From positions 2,972,158 to 3,036,157 of the forward strand of contig JAIQDT010000188.1 of assembly GCA_021521415.1 (NCBI GenBank): a DNA stretch of 64,000 bases, read 5' to 3'. The DNA is from Bidens hawaiensis. Its lineage: Eukaryota; Streptophyta; Magnoliopsida; Asterales; Asteraceae. The position numbers and the translations under genes are program-made. Of the stretch, positions 9,151 to 19,200 are shown piece after piece (the stretch's first letter is position 1; every line of letters begins with the position of its first letter). The notes below the pieces were generated by a model, which searched no databases, had not been told where the DNA came from, and was given only the letters and a program-made list of their open reading frames with translations.

Positions 9151-10169
9151 TGAATTTAAAAAATAAATTAAAAAGTTTTAAAGAAAAATGTCCCTTGAAA
9201 TTTGTTTTTCTTCTACGTTTAGCAGGAAATGATATTATTACCATTGTGTTAAGAAGCTCTCGGAACTTTTGAAATATAAAATATAATTATAAAAGAAGAG
9301 ATGGTTTGCATATCTGTTTCGGGATTTGTCTGTAGGCCCAACTAGCTTTAATAGTCCTCTTTAGTAGATTTTATATATCAAATAATTTGAAAAACGGTAA
9401 AACCGAATTTCGATGCTTAGGGAGGATTACCATAATCTAAAAACTCGGAGATGGTAAGACTTAGATGCACTCAAACCAGCACACCACCACATGTCCATCT
9501 TTTTACGAGCTTAAAAAATAGTTATATACTTTAGGGTGATATAAAAAAAGTATGTGTTGAAAGTGTACTCCAAAAAGTTGTTCTAAAAAGCGATTGAATG
9601 TGATAAGTTATGTATTGCAAAATGCCAAAGAAGCATTCTCAAAAATAGTAAAAGAGGCCAAAGATGCTCATACTAGACGATACTGAGAGTTTACATGTTA
9701 CCAAGGGGATAGTGACTCTGAGGATACACTATTGGGGCTCGAGGTTCTTAGTCAACAAATATCAAATTAGGGATTTATAGGACAAAGTCCAATAATATTT
9801 AGGAATAGCTCGTATGACCTCCACATGACCATTCATCCGTCAAATTCCACCAGTGCATCTACTTAGTACCATCAACGAGTCCTTGGCTTATGGTGATTTG
9901 TCGAACCAGTCTGCTTCGACTCTAGTTTTTCTAGCTCTCTTTATCTAAGATGGGGGTAGGTGTAGCCTTGATTTTTGGACTTAAAACGTTTAATGCAATT
10001 GGGGGCTTGATTGGTTAGTGGCTGGGTTTAAAGTGGACAAATATACCAGCAATCGCGGTCAATATGTCGAGCTGTTTCTTGTGTTTTAGTAATGTTAAAT
10101 AATCTGGGAGGTTGTTGTTTTCAATTGGTTATGATCCTGTGTAGATTTCTTTTTTAGGGACGAAAAAAG
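9151..10169 (+). other. Non-coding 3' region of Gypsy-2
   Basis: AT-rich, no reading frame of note, no match to a coding domain in any frame. It leads into the polypurine tract. The 8229-8880 stretch before the module is likewise non-coding apart from a second AAGTGTGGGGAT tract near 8440, which resembles a duplicated polypurine tract. Confidence 0.6.
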
Positions 10170-10188
10170 TCTCAAGTGTGGGGATATT
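10170..10188 (+). promoter_or_regulatory. Polypurine tract of Gypsy-2
   Basis: CAAGTGTGGGGATATT lies just before the 3' LTR. This is the typical Tat/Athila tract. A weak inverted repeat flanks it: AGGGACGAAAAA near 10157 against TTTTTCGCCCT near 10213, with one bulged A. Confidence 0.7.
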
Positions 10189-10818
10189 CGATGTTTTATA
10201 AAACACACTAGTTTTTCGCCCTATTTATCATTGTTTTAATTCCTTGGTTGCGTAGTATTCGTTTCCATTAGGGTCTTGTGTCGGTGAGCCCGAGAGGAGA
10301 GTCGACATTAGAACACCTTTGCACTCGTTTCCCGGTTTGTTCTTAAAATTAATTAAGTGTAAGTTAGGGTTTGTTAGTGAGACCGAGAGGTGATCTAGCT
10401 TTCTTGAGCGAACCTTAGTTGTGTCATCTTTAGTTACCGGTTTTGTGAGATCATTCAATCCATTAGCTTGTTAGAACGTCAATTTGATTCTTACCTAGGT
10501 ATACGTTTTCTCCATTGTCAGTTAAAGTCTCTAAATTAGGAAAGTTTTGTCTGTCACAGTCGTTAAGTTTCGTTAAGTGTTTCAGTTAAGTCCAATTAAG
10601 TAAGTTAAGTTAATTAATCTAGTTAAAGTAATTTAGGTCAAGTAGTTTAATTATTAAAAATAAATTCAAAAATATTATTCTTAGGAAGGTCTTGTCTAGG
10701 GTTTAGTATTCATAGGCGTTTTCAAGTGTCCTTGTGTTCGATACTCGGACTTCTTAGGTCTATGCTACTTGTGATCGGTACATTTGCCGGTTGTGTGTGG
10801 TGTTATTAGGAATATCCG
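10189..10818 (+). repeat. 3' LTR of Gypsy-2, left part (continues at 23171-23236)
   Basis: It matches 5262-5317 and then jumps to 6377-7037 of the 5' LTR, so about 1.06 kb of LTR is absent. It is cut at ATCCG (10814-10818) by Copia-2 and resumes with ATCCG at 23171, ending ACACATCA at 23236. Confidence 0.85.
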
Positions 10819-11060
10819 TGTAGGCTCCTGGACGGATCGTACACGGGATGTCGCTATCTGCGCAGGTGCGGAATCCCTGCGTAGGTAGATACGAGCGTAG
10901 AATACGTATAAAACAAACACACGAGCAATAACCGAAACACGTTATATTGATAACCCGAACACGTGACACTAGGTCACTATTACAGACTCTCACACGTAAC
11001 TCTCGAACTGAAACAAGCTGAAACTAACCTCGCGAACTCCTCTAACTGTTACAGTAAACA

Positions 11061-11070
11061 GTATATATAA
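11061..11070 (-). promoter_or_regulatory. TATA box of the Copia-2 LTR
   Basis: TTATATATAC in sense, a few bases downstream of the first palindrome. Equivalent boxes: 22946-22937 in the 5' LTR (the active promoter), 52270-52263 (TATTTATG) in Copia-4 and 60578-60571 (TATTTATA) in Copia-5. Confidence 0.6.
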
Positions 11071-11075
11071 ACACG

Positions 11076-11188
11076 ACAACTTCGCCTCAGGCGAAGTTGT
11101 CCATAACTTCGCTTGTTCAACAAGTTCGCCTGAGCGAACTTGTTAACAACTTCGCTTGTTCAACAAGTTCGCCTAAGCGAACTTGTTG
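11076..11188 (-). repeat. Three perfect hairpins upstream of the TATA box in the Copia-2 LTR
   Basis: 11076-11100 is a 25-nt palindrome with 12-bp arms built on ACTTCGCC/GGCGAAGT. 11119-11129/11134-11144 is an 11-bp stem on AAGTTCGC/GCGAACTT with loop CTGA. 11161-11172/11177-11188 is a 12-bp stem with loop CTAA. In the 5' LTR the same three lie at 22952-23064, where one T breaks the second stem. Copia-4 (52275-52356) and Copia-5 (60583-60659) keep two such hairpins with perfect stems but different loops. Confidence 0.85.
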
Positions 11189-11265
11189 ACAACTTCGCTC
11201 GTTACATAAACATAAACATAATCAAAAACATAATTACATTACAGACTCGATTACAAACGTTAGAC

Positions 11266-11320
11266 TATGAACTACTGACATACATGTACCAACAGACTCC
11301 CCCTTGACAGTAGCTTCATA
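11266..11320 (-). other. Inverted repeat enclosing the PPT/U3 junction of Copia-2
   Basis: TATGAACTACTG (11266-11277) pairs with CAGTAGCTTCATA (11308-11320) over 12 bp with one bulged C. The 30-nt loop holds the LTR start (11294) and polypurine tract. Copia-4 (52421-52472) and Copia-5 (60719-60772) keep it. Confidence 0.75.
11295..11305 (-). promoter_or_regulatory. Polypurine tract of Copia-2
   Basis: In sense AAGGGGGAGTC lies directly before the LTR TGTTGG. Copia-4 has the same at 52448-52458; Copia-5 has one G fewer at 60748-60757. Confidence 0.85.
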
Positions 11321-11359
11321 TCTTTATCTTCAAAGCTTGAGTCTTGTAATCTTGTATCT

Positions 11360-14104
11360 TTACGCGTGTGCTCCTTCTCTAACACATACCGACACCACCC
11401 TTTGATATTTCCTTGCTTGATCCTTCCAAGCAGGAATGTAGAAGATCTTCTTTTCGTTGAGCATTTTCAGATCAGCTTGCGATAGATTAACAAGATGCAT
11501 CGGGTCGTAAACCCTAAGCACTTCTTGTTCATCCTCATCTTCCATTACCGCCTCCGCTGTTTCACAATCCACGAACCACCATTTTAGGTCTTTGAGCACG
11601 TCCTTGGGCATAAGCTTCATCGGTACTTTTTTAAGGCACCGGATCGGTTTATACTTCATAACCATCCAAAGCTTTCCATCAGCTCTCAAACCTCTATCCT
11701 TGTCTTCGACAAGTTTCCCCTTTTGTGGTTTCAGCAGCTCAAACTTCTTCTCCTTAATGCTCTCTTTCCATACGATCTTTCCGATGACTCTAGCCATGTT
11801 ATTGTCACTTCGATTTATCAACCCCAATCTGGCTAAGTCTTTAACCTCACATTCAGGCAGTGTGTTTAATGATCTCAAAGTTCTCCTGAAGTACTGAATC
11901 CCGTCATATCTTTTGATGACGAAGAGCCGCAGCTGCTCATCATATATCCAGCAGATAATACCTTTCTTTGCTTCAGCGTATCCCTTAATATTGTAACTCT
12001 TTTTGAACATTTTAGGGACCGCCGGTTTCTTCGTCTTTACGAACCATTGAGCACAACCTTCCTTCCAATTCGGCTGCTTTTCCCATTCAGTATCTTCCAC
12101 AACTGTCTCATCACCCATATCGGGCATCTCCACCTCTGGAATCTCGTGTTCAATCTCTTCATTTACTATCTCCCCTTCTTCTATCATGTTTTCAACAATA
12201 ATTTGCTCACCGATCTTCTCAATCTCATCACTCGGTAGCACATCTTCTTCAAGCATAAAATCATCATCATCATCTAGCTCTTTCAACGCGTCGATTACAT
12301 CATCAACATCATCACCAGCATCCATATCTACCACATCATCACCAGCTGCGCTTGTAGACTCCCCCTCAGCTGTGGAAGTACTAACAGCTATAGAAGTTCT
12401 TGGCAGCTCACCACCTGCACCTTCGGGTGCATTGGGATCATCGTCATGATCTTCTCTCCGTTTTGTCCTCAACTCATCTCCCCTACAGCTCATCTCCCCC
12501 TGAGATGCCAAGAACGCCTTCATAGCGTCTATGATCTTCCCATGCTCGACCAGGAGGGAGGCCTGTAGTTGGTTTGCTTCCACTAGGCTTTGAATCGTCT
12601 TGGACTGCTCAGCTACGATCCGCTCTAGTGAAGCTATCCTTTCGGAGTCTGAAGTAGGCGTTGGAGTTGGCGGGACATCAGCAGCAGAAGTGACCGCAGG
12701 TGGTACACTTGGTAACCCTGCAGTAGTAGAAGTGACTGTAGACTCAACAAATCGTGCTACTACCACCGATGGAGTAAGCGATTGAGGTGGTAGAGACACA
12801 ATTGTTGGAGTCGACGTCTCGACGGCAGTAACCTGTGCTGTAGAAGGAATAAGAGACATACCAGACAAGGCAGGTGGAGCAAAACGTACCAGCCTTGAAG
12901 TTTCTCCAGCTCCCGAACCCATACCTGTCCGTTCTCTTCTTGAACGTCTGAGCACTAGCTGAACTGCTTCTTCTTCATTATCTTCCTCGTCATCGTCATC
13001 AACCGTTCTCATCCTCTTTCCAATCGTTCTCTCCCTAGACACCATCAATCGTCTAGCTTCAGCAAATGTCTCATCAAGATCGGAGTCAGCTACCGAAGTA
13101 ACTGCTCTAGTAACATCCATGGCCTGAGAACCCGAGACATCCATATCAAACAATCCTTGGCCGCTAAAAGCAGCATCAAGGTCGACGTCTTCAGCAGTAG
13201 GCACAGCAGGCGCAGCTGATACAGCATGAGGTGCTGCCGCCTGTTGTGGTCTTGGGTCTCTTAACTCGTCCCCACCAGCAGGAACATACTCCGGGTTGAC
13301 AAGATACCCGAACAGTGGAGTATGCCTGGGACGCAGCTCAGGCTTGCTTCGTGCGCTAGAAGTGCGACACTGAGCAAAGATACGCTTCGTCACACATTCA
13401 ACGTATCTAATAGGGCGTCTCTGAGGTAGCAACGGAGCCACATGATTGAGAATCATTTGTAAGAATCGAGGATACATAATAAATCTCTCACATGCCACAG
13501 CCCACCTCTGACGATCAATCTCGTAAAATATCAGCTGACTAAATGAATATCTTCTGTTGTAAGTCAGGGCAGTCATGGCAGACTGCATCGTCGCGCCCAT
13601 TCCATCAGTTCCTGCCTTCCTCCCAGACATGCACACGATCAAGACGTGCATTAGGAAGCGCCACTGATCTAACAAAAATCCTTTTCTCCTCTGCGTGTCC
13701 CCCAACGGACCTGAATAACCCATCCTGAGATATGCCCCATCACAAAAAGGAGCGACGAACTCCGTTGGGTCATCCCTCGTTTCTTCTCCAAACTGCAAAG
13801 CCAACCATATATCTTCTGAAGAGAACTGCACAACATGACCATTTACGGTTGCTCGCATCACCGGGGGCTCAACCCGGCAATCATACTCTACCGACTGCCA
13901 AAAGTCTTCAATGTTAGGTAGTGAAATAGGCAGGGTATTCGTGATCGCATGGAAGATCCTTGAGCGCAGGAGAAATGTGATTATTTCCCTGTAGTCCTCC
14001 ACGCCACTTGCGTCTGGGTCTAACATGATGTACTGGTTATGCGCTGGAAAGAACTGTCTTTGATCATTACCGTCATCACCACCAGCACCGCCAACAGCAG
14101 CCAT
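11360..14104 (-). CDS. Third ORF of Copia-2, 914 residues, intact, function unknown
   Basis: A complete frame from ATG 14104 to the stop at 11360, placed after pol where Sireviruses may carry an env-like ORF. Residues 1-260 form a conserved domain with blocks ATVNGHVVQFSSEDI, GRKAGTDGMGATMQSAM and MYPRFLQMILN. From memory, this pattern matches plant retroelement proteins often labelled 'synaptobrevin, longin-like', probably a mislabel. Residues about 285-480 are low-complexity Ser/Thr/Pro with basic clusters (LRRSRRERTG) that could be nuclear signals. Residues about 484-533 look like a coiled coil, 560-675 are acidic, and 675-914 form a second conserved domain (GYAEAKKGIICW, VPMKLMP, DPMHLVNLS). 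There is no signal peptide or membrane segment, so it is not a typical envelope. A branch point and 3' splice site precede the ATG. Confidence 0.85.
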   Translation of the reverse strand: MAAVGGAGGDDGNDQRQFFPAHNQYIMLDPDASGVEDYREIITFLLRSRIFHAITNTLPISLPNIEDFWQSVEYDCRVEPPVMRATVNGHVVQFSSEDIWLALQFGEETRDDPTEFVAPFCDGAYLRMGYSGPLGDTQRRKGFLLDQWRFLMHVLIVCMSGRKAGTDGMGATMQSAMTALTYNRRYSFSQLIFYEIDRQRWAVACERFIMYPRFLQMILNHVAPLLPQRRPIRYVECVTKRIFAQCRTSSARSKPELRPRHTPLFGYLVNPEYVPAGGDELRDPRPQQAAAPHAVSAAPAVPTAEDVDLDAAFSGQGLFDMDVSGSQAMDVTRAVTSVADSDLDETFAEARRLMVSRERTIGKRMRTVDDDDEEDNEEEAVQLVLRRSRRERTGMGSGAGETSRLVRFAPPALSGMSLIPSTAQVTAVETSTPTIVSLPPQSLTPSVVVARFVESTVTSTTAGLPSVPPAVTSAADVPPTPTPTSDSERIASLERIVAEQSKTIQSLVEANQLQASLLVEHGKIIDAMKAFLASQGEMSCRGDELRTKRREDHDDDPNAPEGAGGELPRTSIAVSTSTAEGESTSAAGDDVVDMDAGDDVDDVIDALKELDDDDDFMLEEDVLPSDEIEKIGEQIIVENMIEEGEIVNEEIEHEIPEVEMPDMGDETVVEDTEWEKQPNWKEGCAQWFVKTKKPAVPKMFKKSYNIKGYAEAKKGIICWIYDEQLRLFVIKRYDGIQYFRRTLRSLNTLPECEVKDLARLGLINRSDNNMARVIGKIVWKESIKEKKFELLKPQKGKLVEDKDRGLRADGKLWMVMKYKPIRCLKKVPMKLMPKDVLKDLKWWFVDCETAEAVMEDEDEQEVLRVYDPMHLVNLSQADLKMLNEKKIFYIPAWKDQARKYQRVVSVCVREGAHA

Positions 14105-14106
14105 AT

Positions 14107-14129
14107 CTGCACTAAACGAACCAAGTTAG
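14107..14129 (-). promoter_or_regulatory. Predicted branch point and 3' splice site of the third-ORF transcript
   Basis: In sense CTAAC (14129-14125), then a T-rich stretch, then TGCAG ending at 14107, two bases before the ATG. Branch A to AG is 19 nt. The block is kept in Copia-4 (55487-55465) and Copia-5 (63749-63727). It suggests the ORF is expressed from a spliced subgenomic RNA. Confidence 0.6.
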
Positions 14130-14149
14130 ATAACTGTTAAGCAACTCAC

Positions 14150-14920
14150 AAGTTCGCGTTATACCATGAGCGAAGTTGTGATTAAAACTGTGTAAGCGAA
14201 CTTAAAGGTGAGGCGAAGTTGGGAACAACTTCGCTTCATCTGTAAGTTCGTCTAAATAACTGTTAAACGAATTGGTTTAGGCGAAGTTGAAGATAACTTC
14301 GCCTTATCACAACATCGCCTCAGGCAAAGATAAGTGTTAGGCGAAATTAAGCTACAGGCGAAGTTGTGGATAACTTCGCCTTAAGCGAAATTAAGCCCCA
14401 GGCGAAGTTGTGGATAACTTCGCCTAAACCCTAACTTCGCCTGAACTTAATCGGCGACTGTTAGGATTCCAACACCGGAAATCCGGAGTTTTCGGCTAAG
14501 TTCGACGATCAAGGACATCAATACACATGATATTAAGGATGTTTAGATGAGAAGCCTGTCCATGCACACGTTAACACAAGTTTTTAAGATTTCGGTTTTG
14601 AAGGTCCGACGACCCGAGGTCTCGAACCGGGTAAAAACGATCAAGAACGAACAAGTTTGTGAGAGATATCGACAACACATACCCTCAATGATAATAGAAA
14701 CTAGAAGCAAAGATCGAAAACGGAGATAAATCAAGTTCGCCGGAAAATCTCAAGTTCGCCGGAAAGAACAATTTCGCTGATATTATTATGAATTTTACTG
14801 TTTAGAAATCACCTTATATAGAGTCAGAGTTGGTCAGGCGAAGTTAAGGATAACTTCGCCTAGGCGAAGTTAAGCACAAGTTCGCCTGATTCAACAACTT
14901 CGCCTATATTTTCAGAATCA
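14150..14920 (-). repeat. Hairpin cluster between pol spacer and third ORF of Copia-2
   Basis: Repeated GGCGAAGTT ... AACTTCGCC pairs separated by 4-8 nt occur near 14211-14232, 14280-14305, 14352-14378, 14399-14426 and 14836-14860, with single half-sites between. The same arrangement recurs at 55555-55750 and 56148-56215 (Copia-4) and 63790-64000 (Copia-5). Between 14430 and 14835 the sequence is otherwise unremarkable. Confidence 0.75.
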
Positions 14921-16243
14921 ACCCTTTAAGTTTGAACATTTTGCAATTAACATTTGAAAGTTTCATAAAGAGTTAAACAAAAATGATAAAGTCTAAGTAA
15001 CCAGATATAAAATATAAAATAATACAACTACAAAAATAGAAAAACTTATAAAAATTTAACGAAATAAGGGATCAAATTTCAGTCTAGTCAGGGACCACTA
15101 TGTTTTTAGAAAAGATCCTAACAGGAATCACACTCACTACGTGACTGTCATATAGATCCGTGTTTAGCCGTATTATGACATAGAGAAACAGGTTGTAAGC
15201 ATGTAAATAACTTAAATGGTTTTCATCGTTTCTGTGATACGGATTAAGGTTCAATTTAGCTCAAAATTTAAGTGGGCAACAACTCAGAGATAATGAAGCC
15301 TTCTATCTATTCTCAAAGCGTATTTGGCTATACCCAAGTCACCCCGAATTGACTTCGACCCATAGTGTCTGATTAACTTGTAGATACTCGTTGTCTGCTT
15401 CCCGTTCTCTTCTTACTCCAGAATTGAGAAGTCTTGATTGTTACAATAACTCATAAGTACTTAATTTTTTTTTTTTTTTTTTTTTTTAACCACACATACT
15501 TATAGACTTCGGAGTACTAAACCACTGCAAGTCCCGAATCTGGATCACTGCAGTGTCTTGAAATGCTTTCTTCACGGGAATCAGAACACTTACGGGCTCA
15601 TGTATGACTGGGTAGTCGCTTTTCTGCCTATCATTCGGAAAGAAATGCATGAAGACATTCAAAACTCTTAAGGAGTTTCCACGTAAAATCGAGTAATTTA
15701 AGTTAATATCACATACACTTTTACGCACCATAAAAATTACCATGACATACAATGACTGTCCTAAAGTCTTTTAAGCCTAATAACTTCACTAGTTAAGCAC
15801 ACACAATCAGTATATATATCATTTTCCAAGGTTGGATCAACTTTCTGTTAAACATAGCACATTTACTTCATACGAAGTAATAGACTTGAAAAGTAATTTC
15901 ATTTCCCAAAAAAAATTTTGACTTCAGTCACCCCAATCAAATCAAAGTCTTCAGGTAAACGGCAATCCTGAAGATCCAATGGATCAACTGGACCGACCAC
16001 ATACAAATATGTGTCCTTCTAACTATGTATGAACGACTAATTTTCAGCAACAGAAAGAAAACACATCATAACTGCCCCGGTCACTTTCAGTCATCTGGTT
16101 AATGGCGACCCTCATTTTCTAAGTAGAAACGAGGACCAAAACATATCCGTGGATATGTCCATCAAACTGAGGTAACCGACTAATTTTAAGCAATAGTGAT
16201 TTTTTTTTTTTTTTTTTTTTTTTAAATAAACACAAAAACATGG
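14921..16243 (-). other. Non-coding spacer between pol and third ORF of Copia-2
   Basis: No coding domain in any frame. Two poly(A) runs in sense, at 16223-16200 and 15487-15465, bracket a 712-bp segment that contains the 144-bp tandem module. Copia-4 keeps the same order, with A runs at 57511-57497 and 56790-56775. The inner part (15100-15460) is also conserved between the two elements although non-coding. Confidence 0.7.
15924..16190 (-). repeat. Tandem non-coding module in Copia-2 (two units, period about 143 bp)
   Basis: In sense each unit has AAAATTAGTCG, a GGACATAT/GGACACAT core, TTTGGTCC or GGTCGGTCC, GCC(A/G)TTTACC-type sequence and GACTGAAAGTGACCGGGG or its decayed form. The first unit lies just after the poly(A) run that follows pol. 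It is homologous to the Gypsy-2 module at 8881-9150. Confidence 0.8.
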
Positions 16244-19200
16244 TTACTCGGGATTGATCATCCCGTTCAGCTCAATTAGGTTTTGAAATCTGGATTTATC
16301 AAACGCTTTTGTAAATAAATCAGCGAAATTCTCGAGCGTATCGACTTTTTCGATACTTAATCAGTTTCTTCTCAGCACAATCCCGTATAAAATGATGACG
16401 AATGTCAATATGTTTGGTTTTACTATGTTTCACGGGATTGTTAATTACTGAGATGGCTGCAGTGTTATCAATTAAAATAGGAGTGAGTAAGAAATTCAGA
16501 CCATAGTCGCGCAATTGTTGCTGAATCCACAAAACCTGTGAACAGCAGTTGGATGCTGCCATATATTCAGCTTCACATGTTGATATTGCAACTGACGTCT
16601 GTTTCTTGCACTGCCAGGAAACTAATCTTCCACCGAGAAACTGACATCCTCCTGTTGTCGACTTCCGACTCTGATTGCATCCTCCATAATCAGAATCAGT
16701 ACAAGCAACCAGTTCCACGTCTCCTCCCTTCGGGTACGACAACCCTAGCTTCGGCTTGCCCTTGAGATACCGTAGTATCCTCTTTGCACCTTTCAAATGA
16801 GATTCTTTCGGATTTGCCTGAAAACGTGCACAAAGACAAACAGCAAACATTTTATCAGGCCTAGAAGCAGTTAAATACATTAATGAACCTATTATCGCCC
16901 GATACAGAGTTGGGTCCACATCTGCGTCACTATCTGATTCAGCGCCCAATTTGTGATTGACGCAGATTGGAGTGTCATATGGAGAACTGTCCTCCATCTT
17001 GAATGGCTTGAGCACATCATGAACGTACTTCGTCTGATGAATGAACATCCCGTCCTTCTTCTGATCAACCTGCAATCCTAGAAAGAAAGTTAGTTCACCC
17101 ATAGCACTCATTTCGAACCTTTTCTTCATGACATCCTCAAAATCTTGACACATGGAGACTCTTGATGCAGCAAATATAATGTCATCCACGTAGACTTGAA
17201 CTAGTAGGAAGTCGCTTCCTTCTCTCTTCACGAACAGTGTGCTGTCAATTAAACCCCTTTCAAAACCATTCTCGAGCAAGTAGTCCGATAACGTTGAATA
17301 CCAGGCACGAGGTGCCTGATGTAATCCATACAGCGCCTTGCTCAACTTGTATACGTGATCTGGGAAGTCTGGGTCAGGAAAACCAGGAGGTTGCTCAACA
17401 TACACAACCTCATCCACTTCCCCATTGAGGAACGCACTCTTCACATCTAGCTGAAAGACTTTCATCTTTTTAAACGCAGCAAACGCCAAAAACAATCGTA
17501 TCGCTTCCAACCTGGCGACAGGAGCGAACACCTCATTGTAATCAATACCCTCTTGCTGATTAAAACCTTTAACAACCAGCCTTGCCTTGTTTCTAATGAT
17601 AATCCCCTTTTCATCCCTCTTGCACTTGAACACCCATTTTGTGCCTATAGCATGCACATTCCTTGGTTTTTCAACCAAAGTCCAGACTTCCATCTTCTCG
17701 AATTGAGCCAACTCTTCTTGCATGGCCTCGACCCACGAGCTGTCCTTAAGAGCCATTTGATAATTTTTCGGTTCAATCTGGCTAATAAAGCAGGAGTACA
17801 AACATTCGTTCATTATACCCGTTTCTTTAATGCTTGTATAAACACAGGTGTGCTCATTCAAGCTACTTCTGGTTTGTATACTGGAGGACACATCACCTAT
17901 AATATTCTCCAATGGGTGATCTTTGTGAATTCTCGTGGTCGGAACAGCACCGACATGCAAATTATCTTCCAAATTTGAAGAGATCTCATCAATGGTTGTT
18001 TCTGGCTGAGAGTGAAATGGATTGATAAACTCATCTTCAGGTAAGGCAGCAGGGGTATCAATAGTGTTTGATGTAGAAGGTTGACTTTTCTCAATAAGCT
18101 GTCGTTGCAATAGATTCTCTTCCTCATCAAGTATCATCTTCGACGCAATTCTTTCTTCTTCTTCAGAAATTTCCAAATTAGGAATGTTAAATGACTTAAA
18201 CAGCTTAACATAGTCGAAAAGCTCAGCAGGTCCATTGCTTGGTTTTGGCGATTGGTAACTCGTAATGTCGGTGTTACACACCACCTCCACCTTGCAAGTC
18301 GACGTAATGAAGACCCGTCTGTTGGGAGTCCCAACAACATAACCGACTAAGATTCCTTCATCGGCTACTTCACCAAATTTCGAATTAGTCTTCAAAATCG
18401 AACAAGGAGACCCGAATGGTTCAAGACCGCTCAAGTTGGGCTTCCTTCCATGCATAAGCTCGTAACATGTTTTTCCAAGTCTCTTAACGGTTAACACCCT
18501 ATTCAGAACATAGCAGGCTGTAGCAACTGCTTCAGCCCAGAATATCACAGGAAGTTTTGAATCTGCCAGCATTGTTCTGGCTCCTTCAATTAAAGTTCGG
18601 TTCTTCCTTTCAGCCACTCCATTCTGTTGCGGAGTATACGGAGCGCTGTATTGATGTTCAATTCCTTTCTGAAGACAGAAGATTTCCATTTCAAAGTTCT
18701 TGAACTCTGTTCCATTGTCACTTCTGATGTATTTAACTGATTTACTCATGACGTTCTCAACTTTTGTAATTAGATTCTTCACCATTTGAGCCGTCTCATC
18801 TTTCGATTTCAGAAAATATACCCACGAATATCGCGAGTAGTCATCAGTGATCACCAAGCAGTAAGAAGTACCTCCTAGACTTTTTACATTCACGGGACCG
18901 AAGAGATCCATGTGAAGTAGTTCTAGAGTACCGGCAATAGAGTTGACCTTCTTGGTGAGATGGGATTTCTTGTGTTGCTTTCCCTTCTTGCATGCTATAC
19001 ATTTGTCTTCAAAGTTAAAACCTTTTAAGGGAACGCCCATCACAAGCCCATTCTTGACAATGAAGTTCATCTTCCGAAGATGAATGTGCCCCATTCTCCT
19101 GTGCCACAATTCAGATTCTGATTCGCTTGCTTTCGTCATTAAACAAGATTCTCCCGTGGCCATTTCAGTAGACCTCATATCCATCACATATGTATTTGTT

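Larger units (their letters stand above)
10819..11294 (-). repeat. 3' LTR of Copia-2 (476 bp)
   Basis: In sense it starts TGTTGGTACATG and ends GGAGCCTACA. Three palindromes (11076-11100, 11119-11144, 11161-11188) lie just upstream of the sense TATA box at 11070-11061. Confidence 0.95.

Noticed and set aside
11592..13917. Several plus-strand frames of 60-100 codons opposite the third ORF
   Set aside because: They are shadows of the well-supported minus-strand ORF, and low-complexity Ser/Phe runs mirror its acidic tract.
11360..14104. Third ORF as a true envelope gene
   Set aside because: No signal peptide, membrane segment or cleavage site; highly charged and coiled-coil instead.
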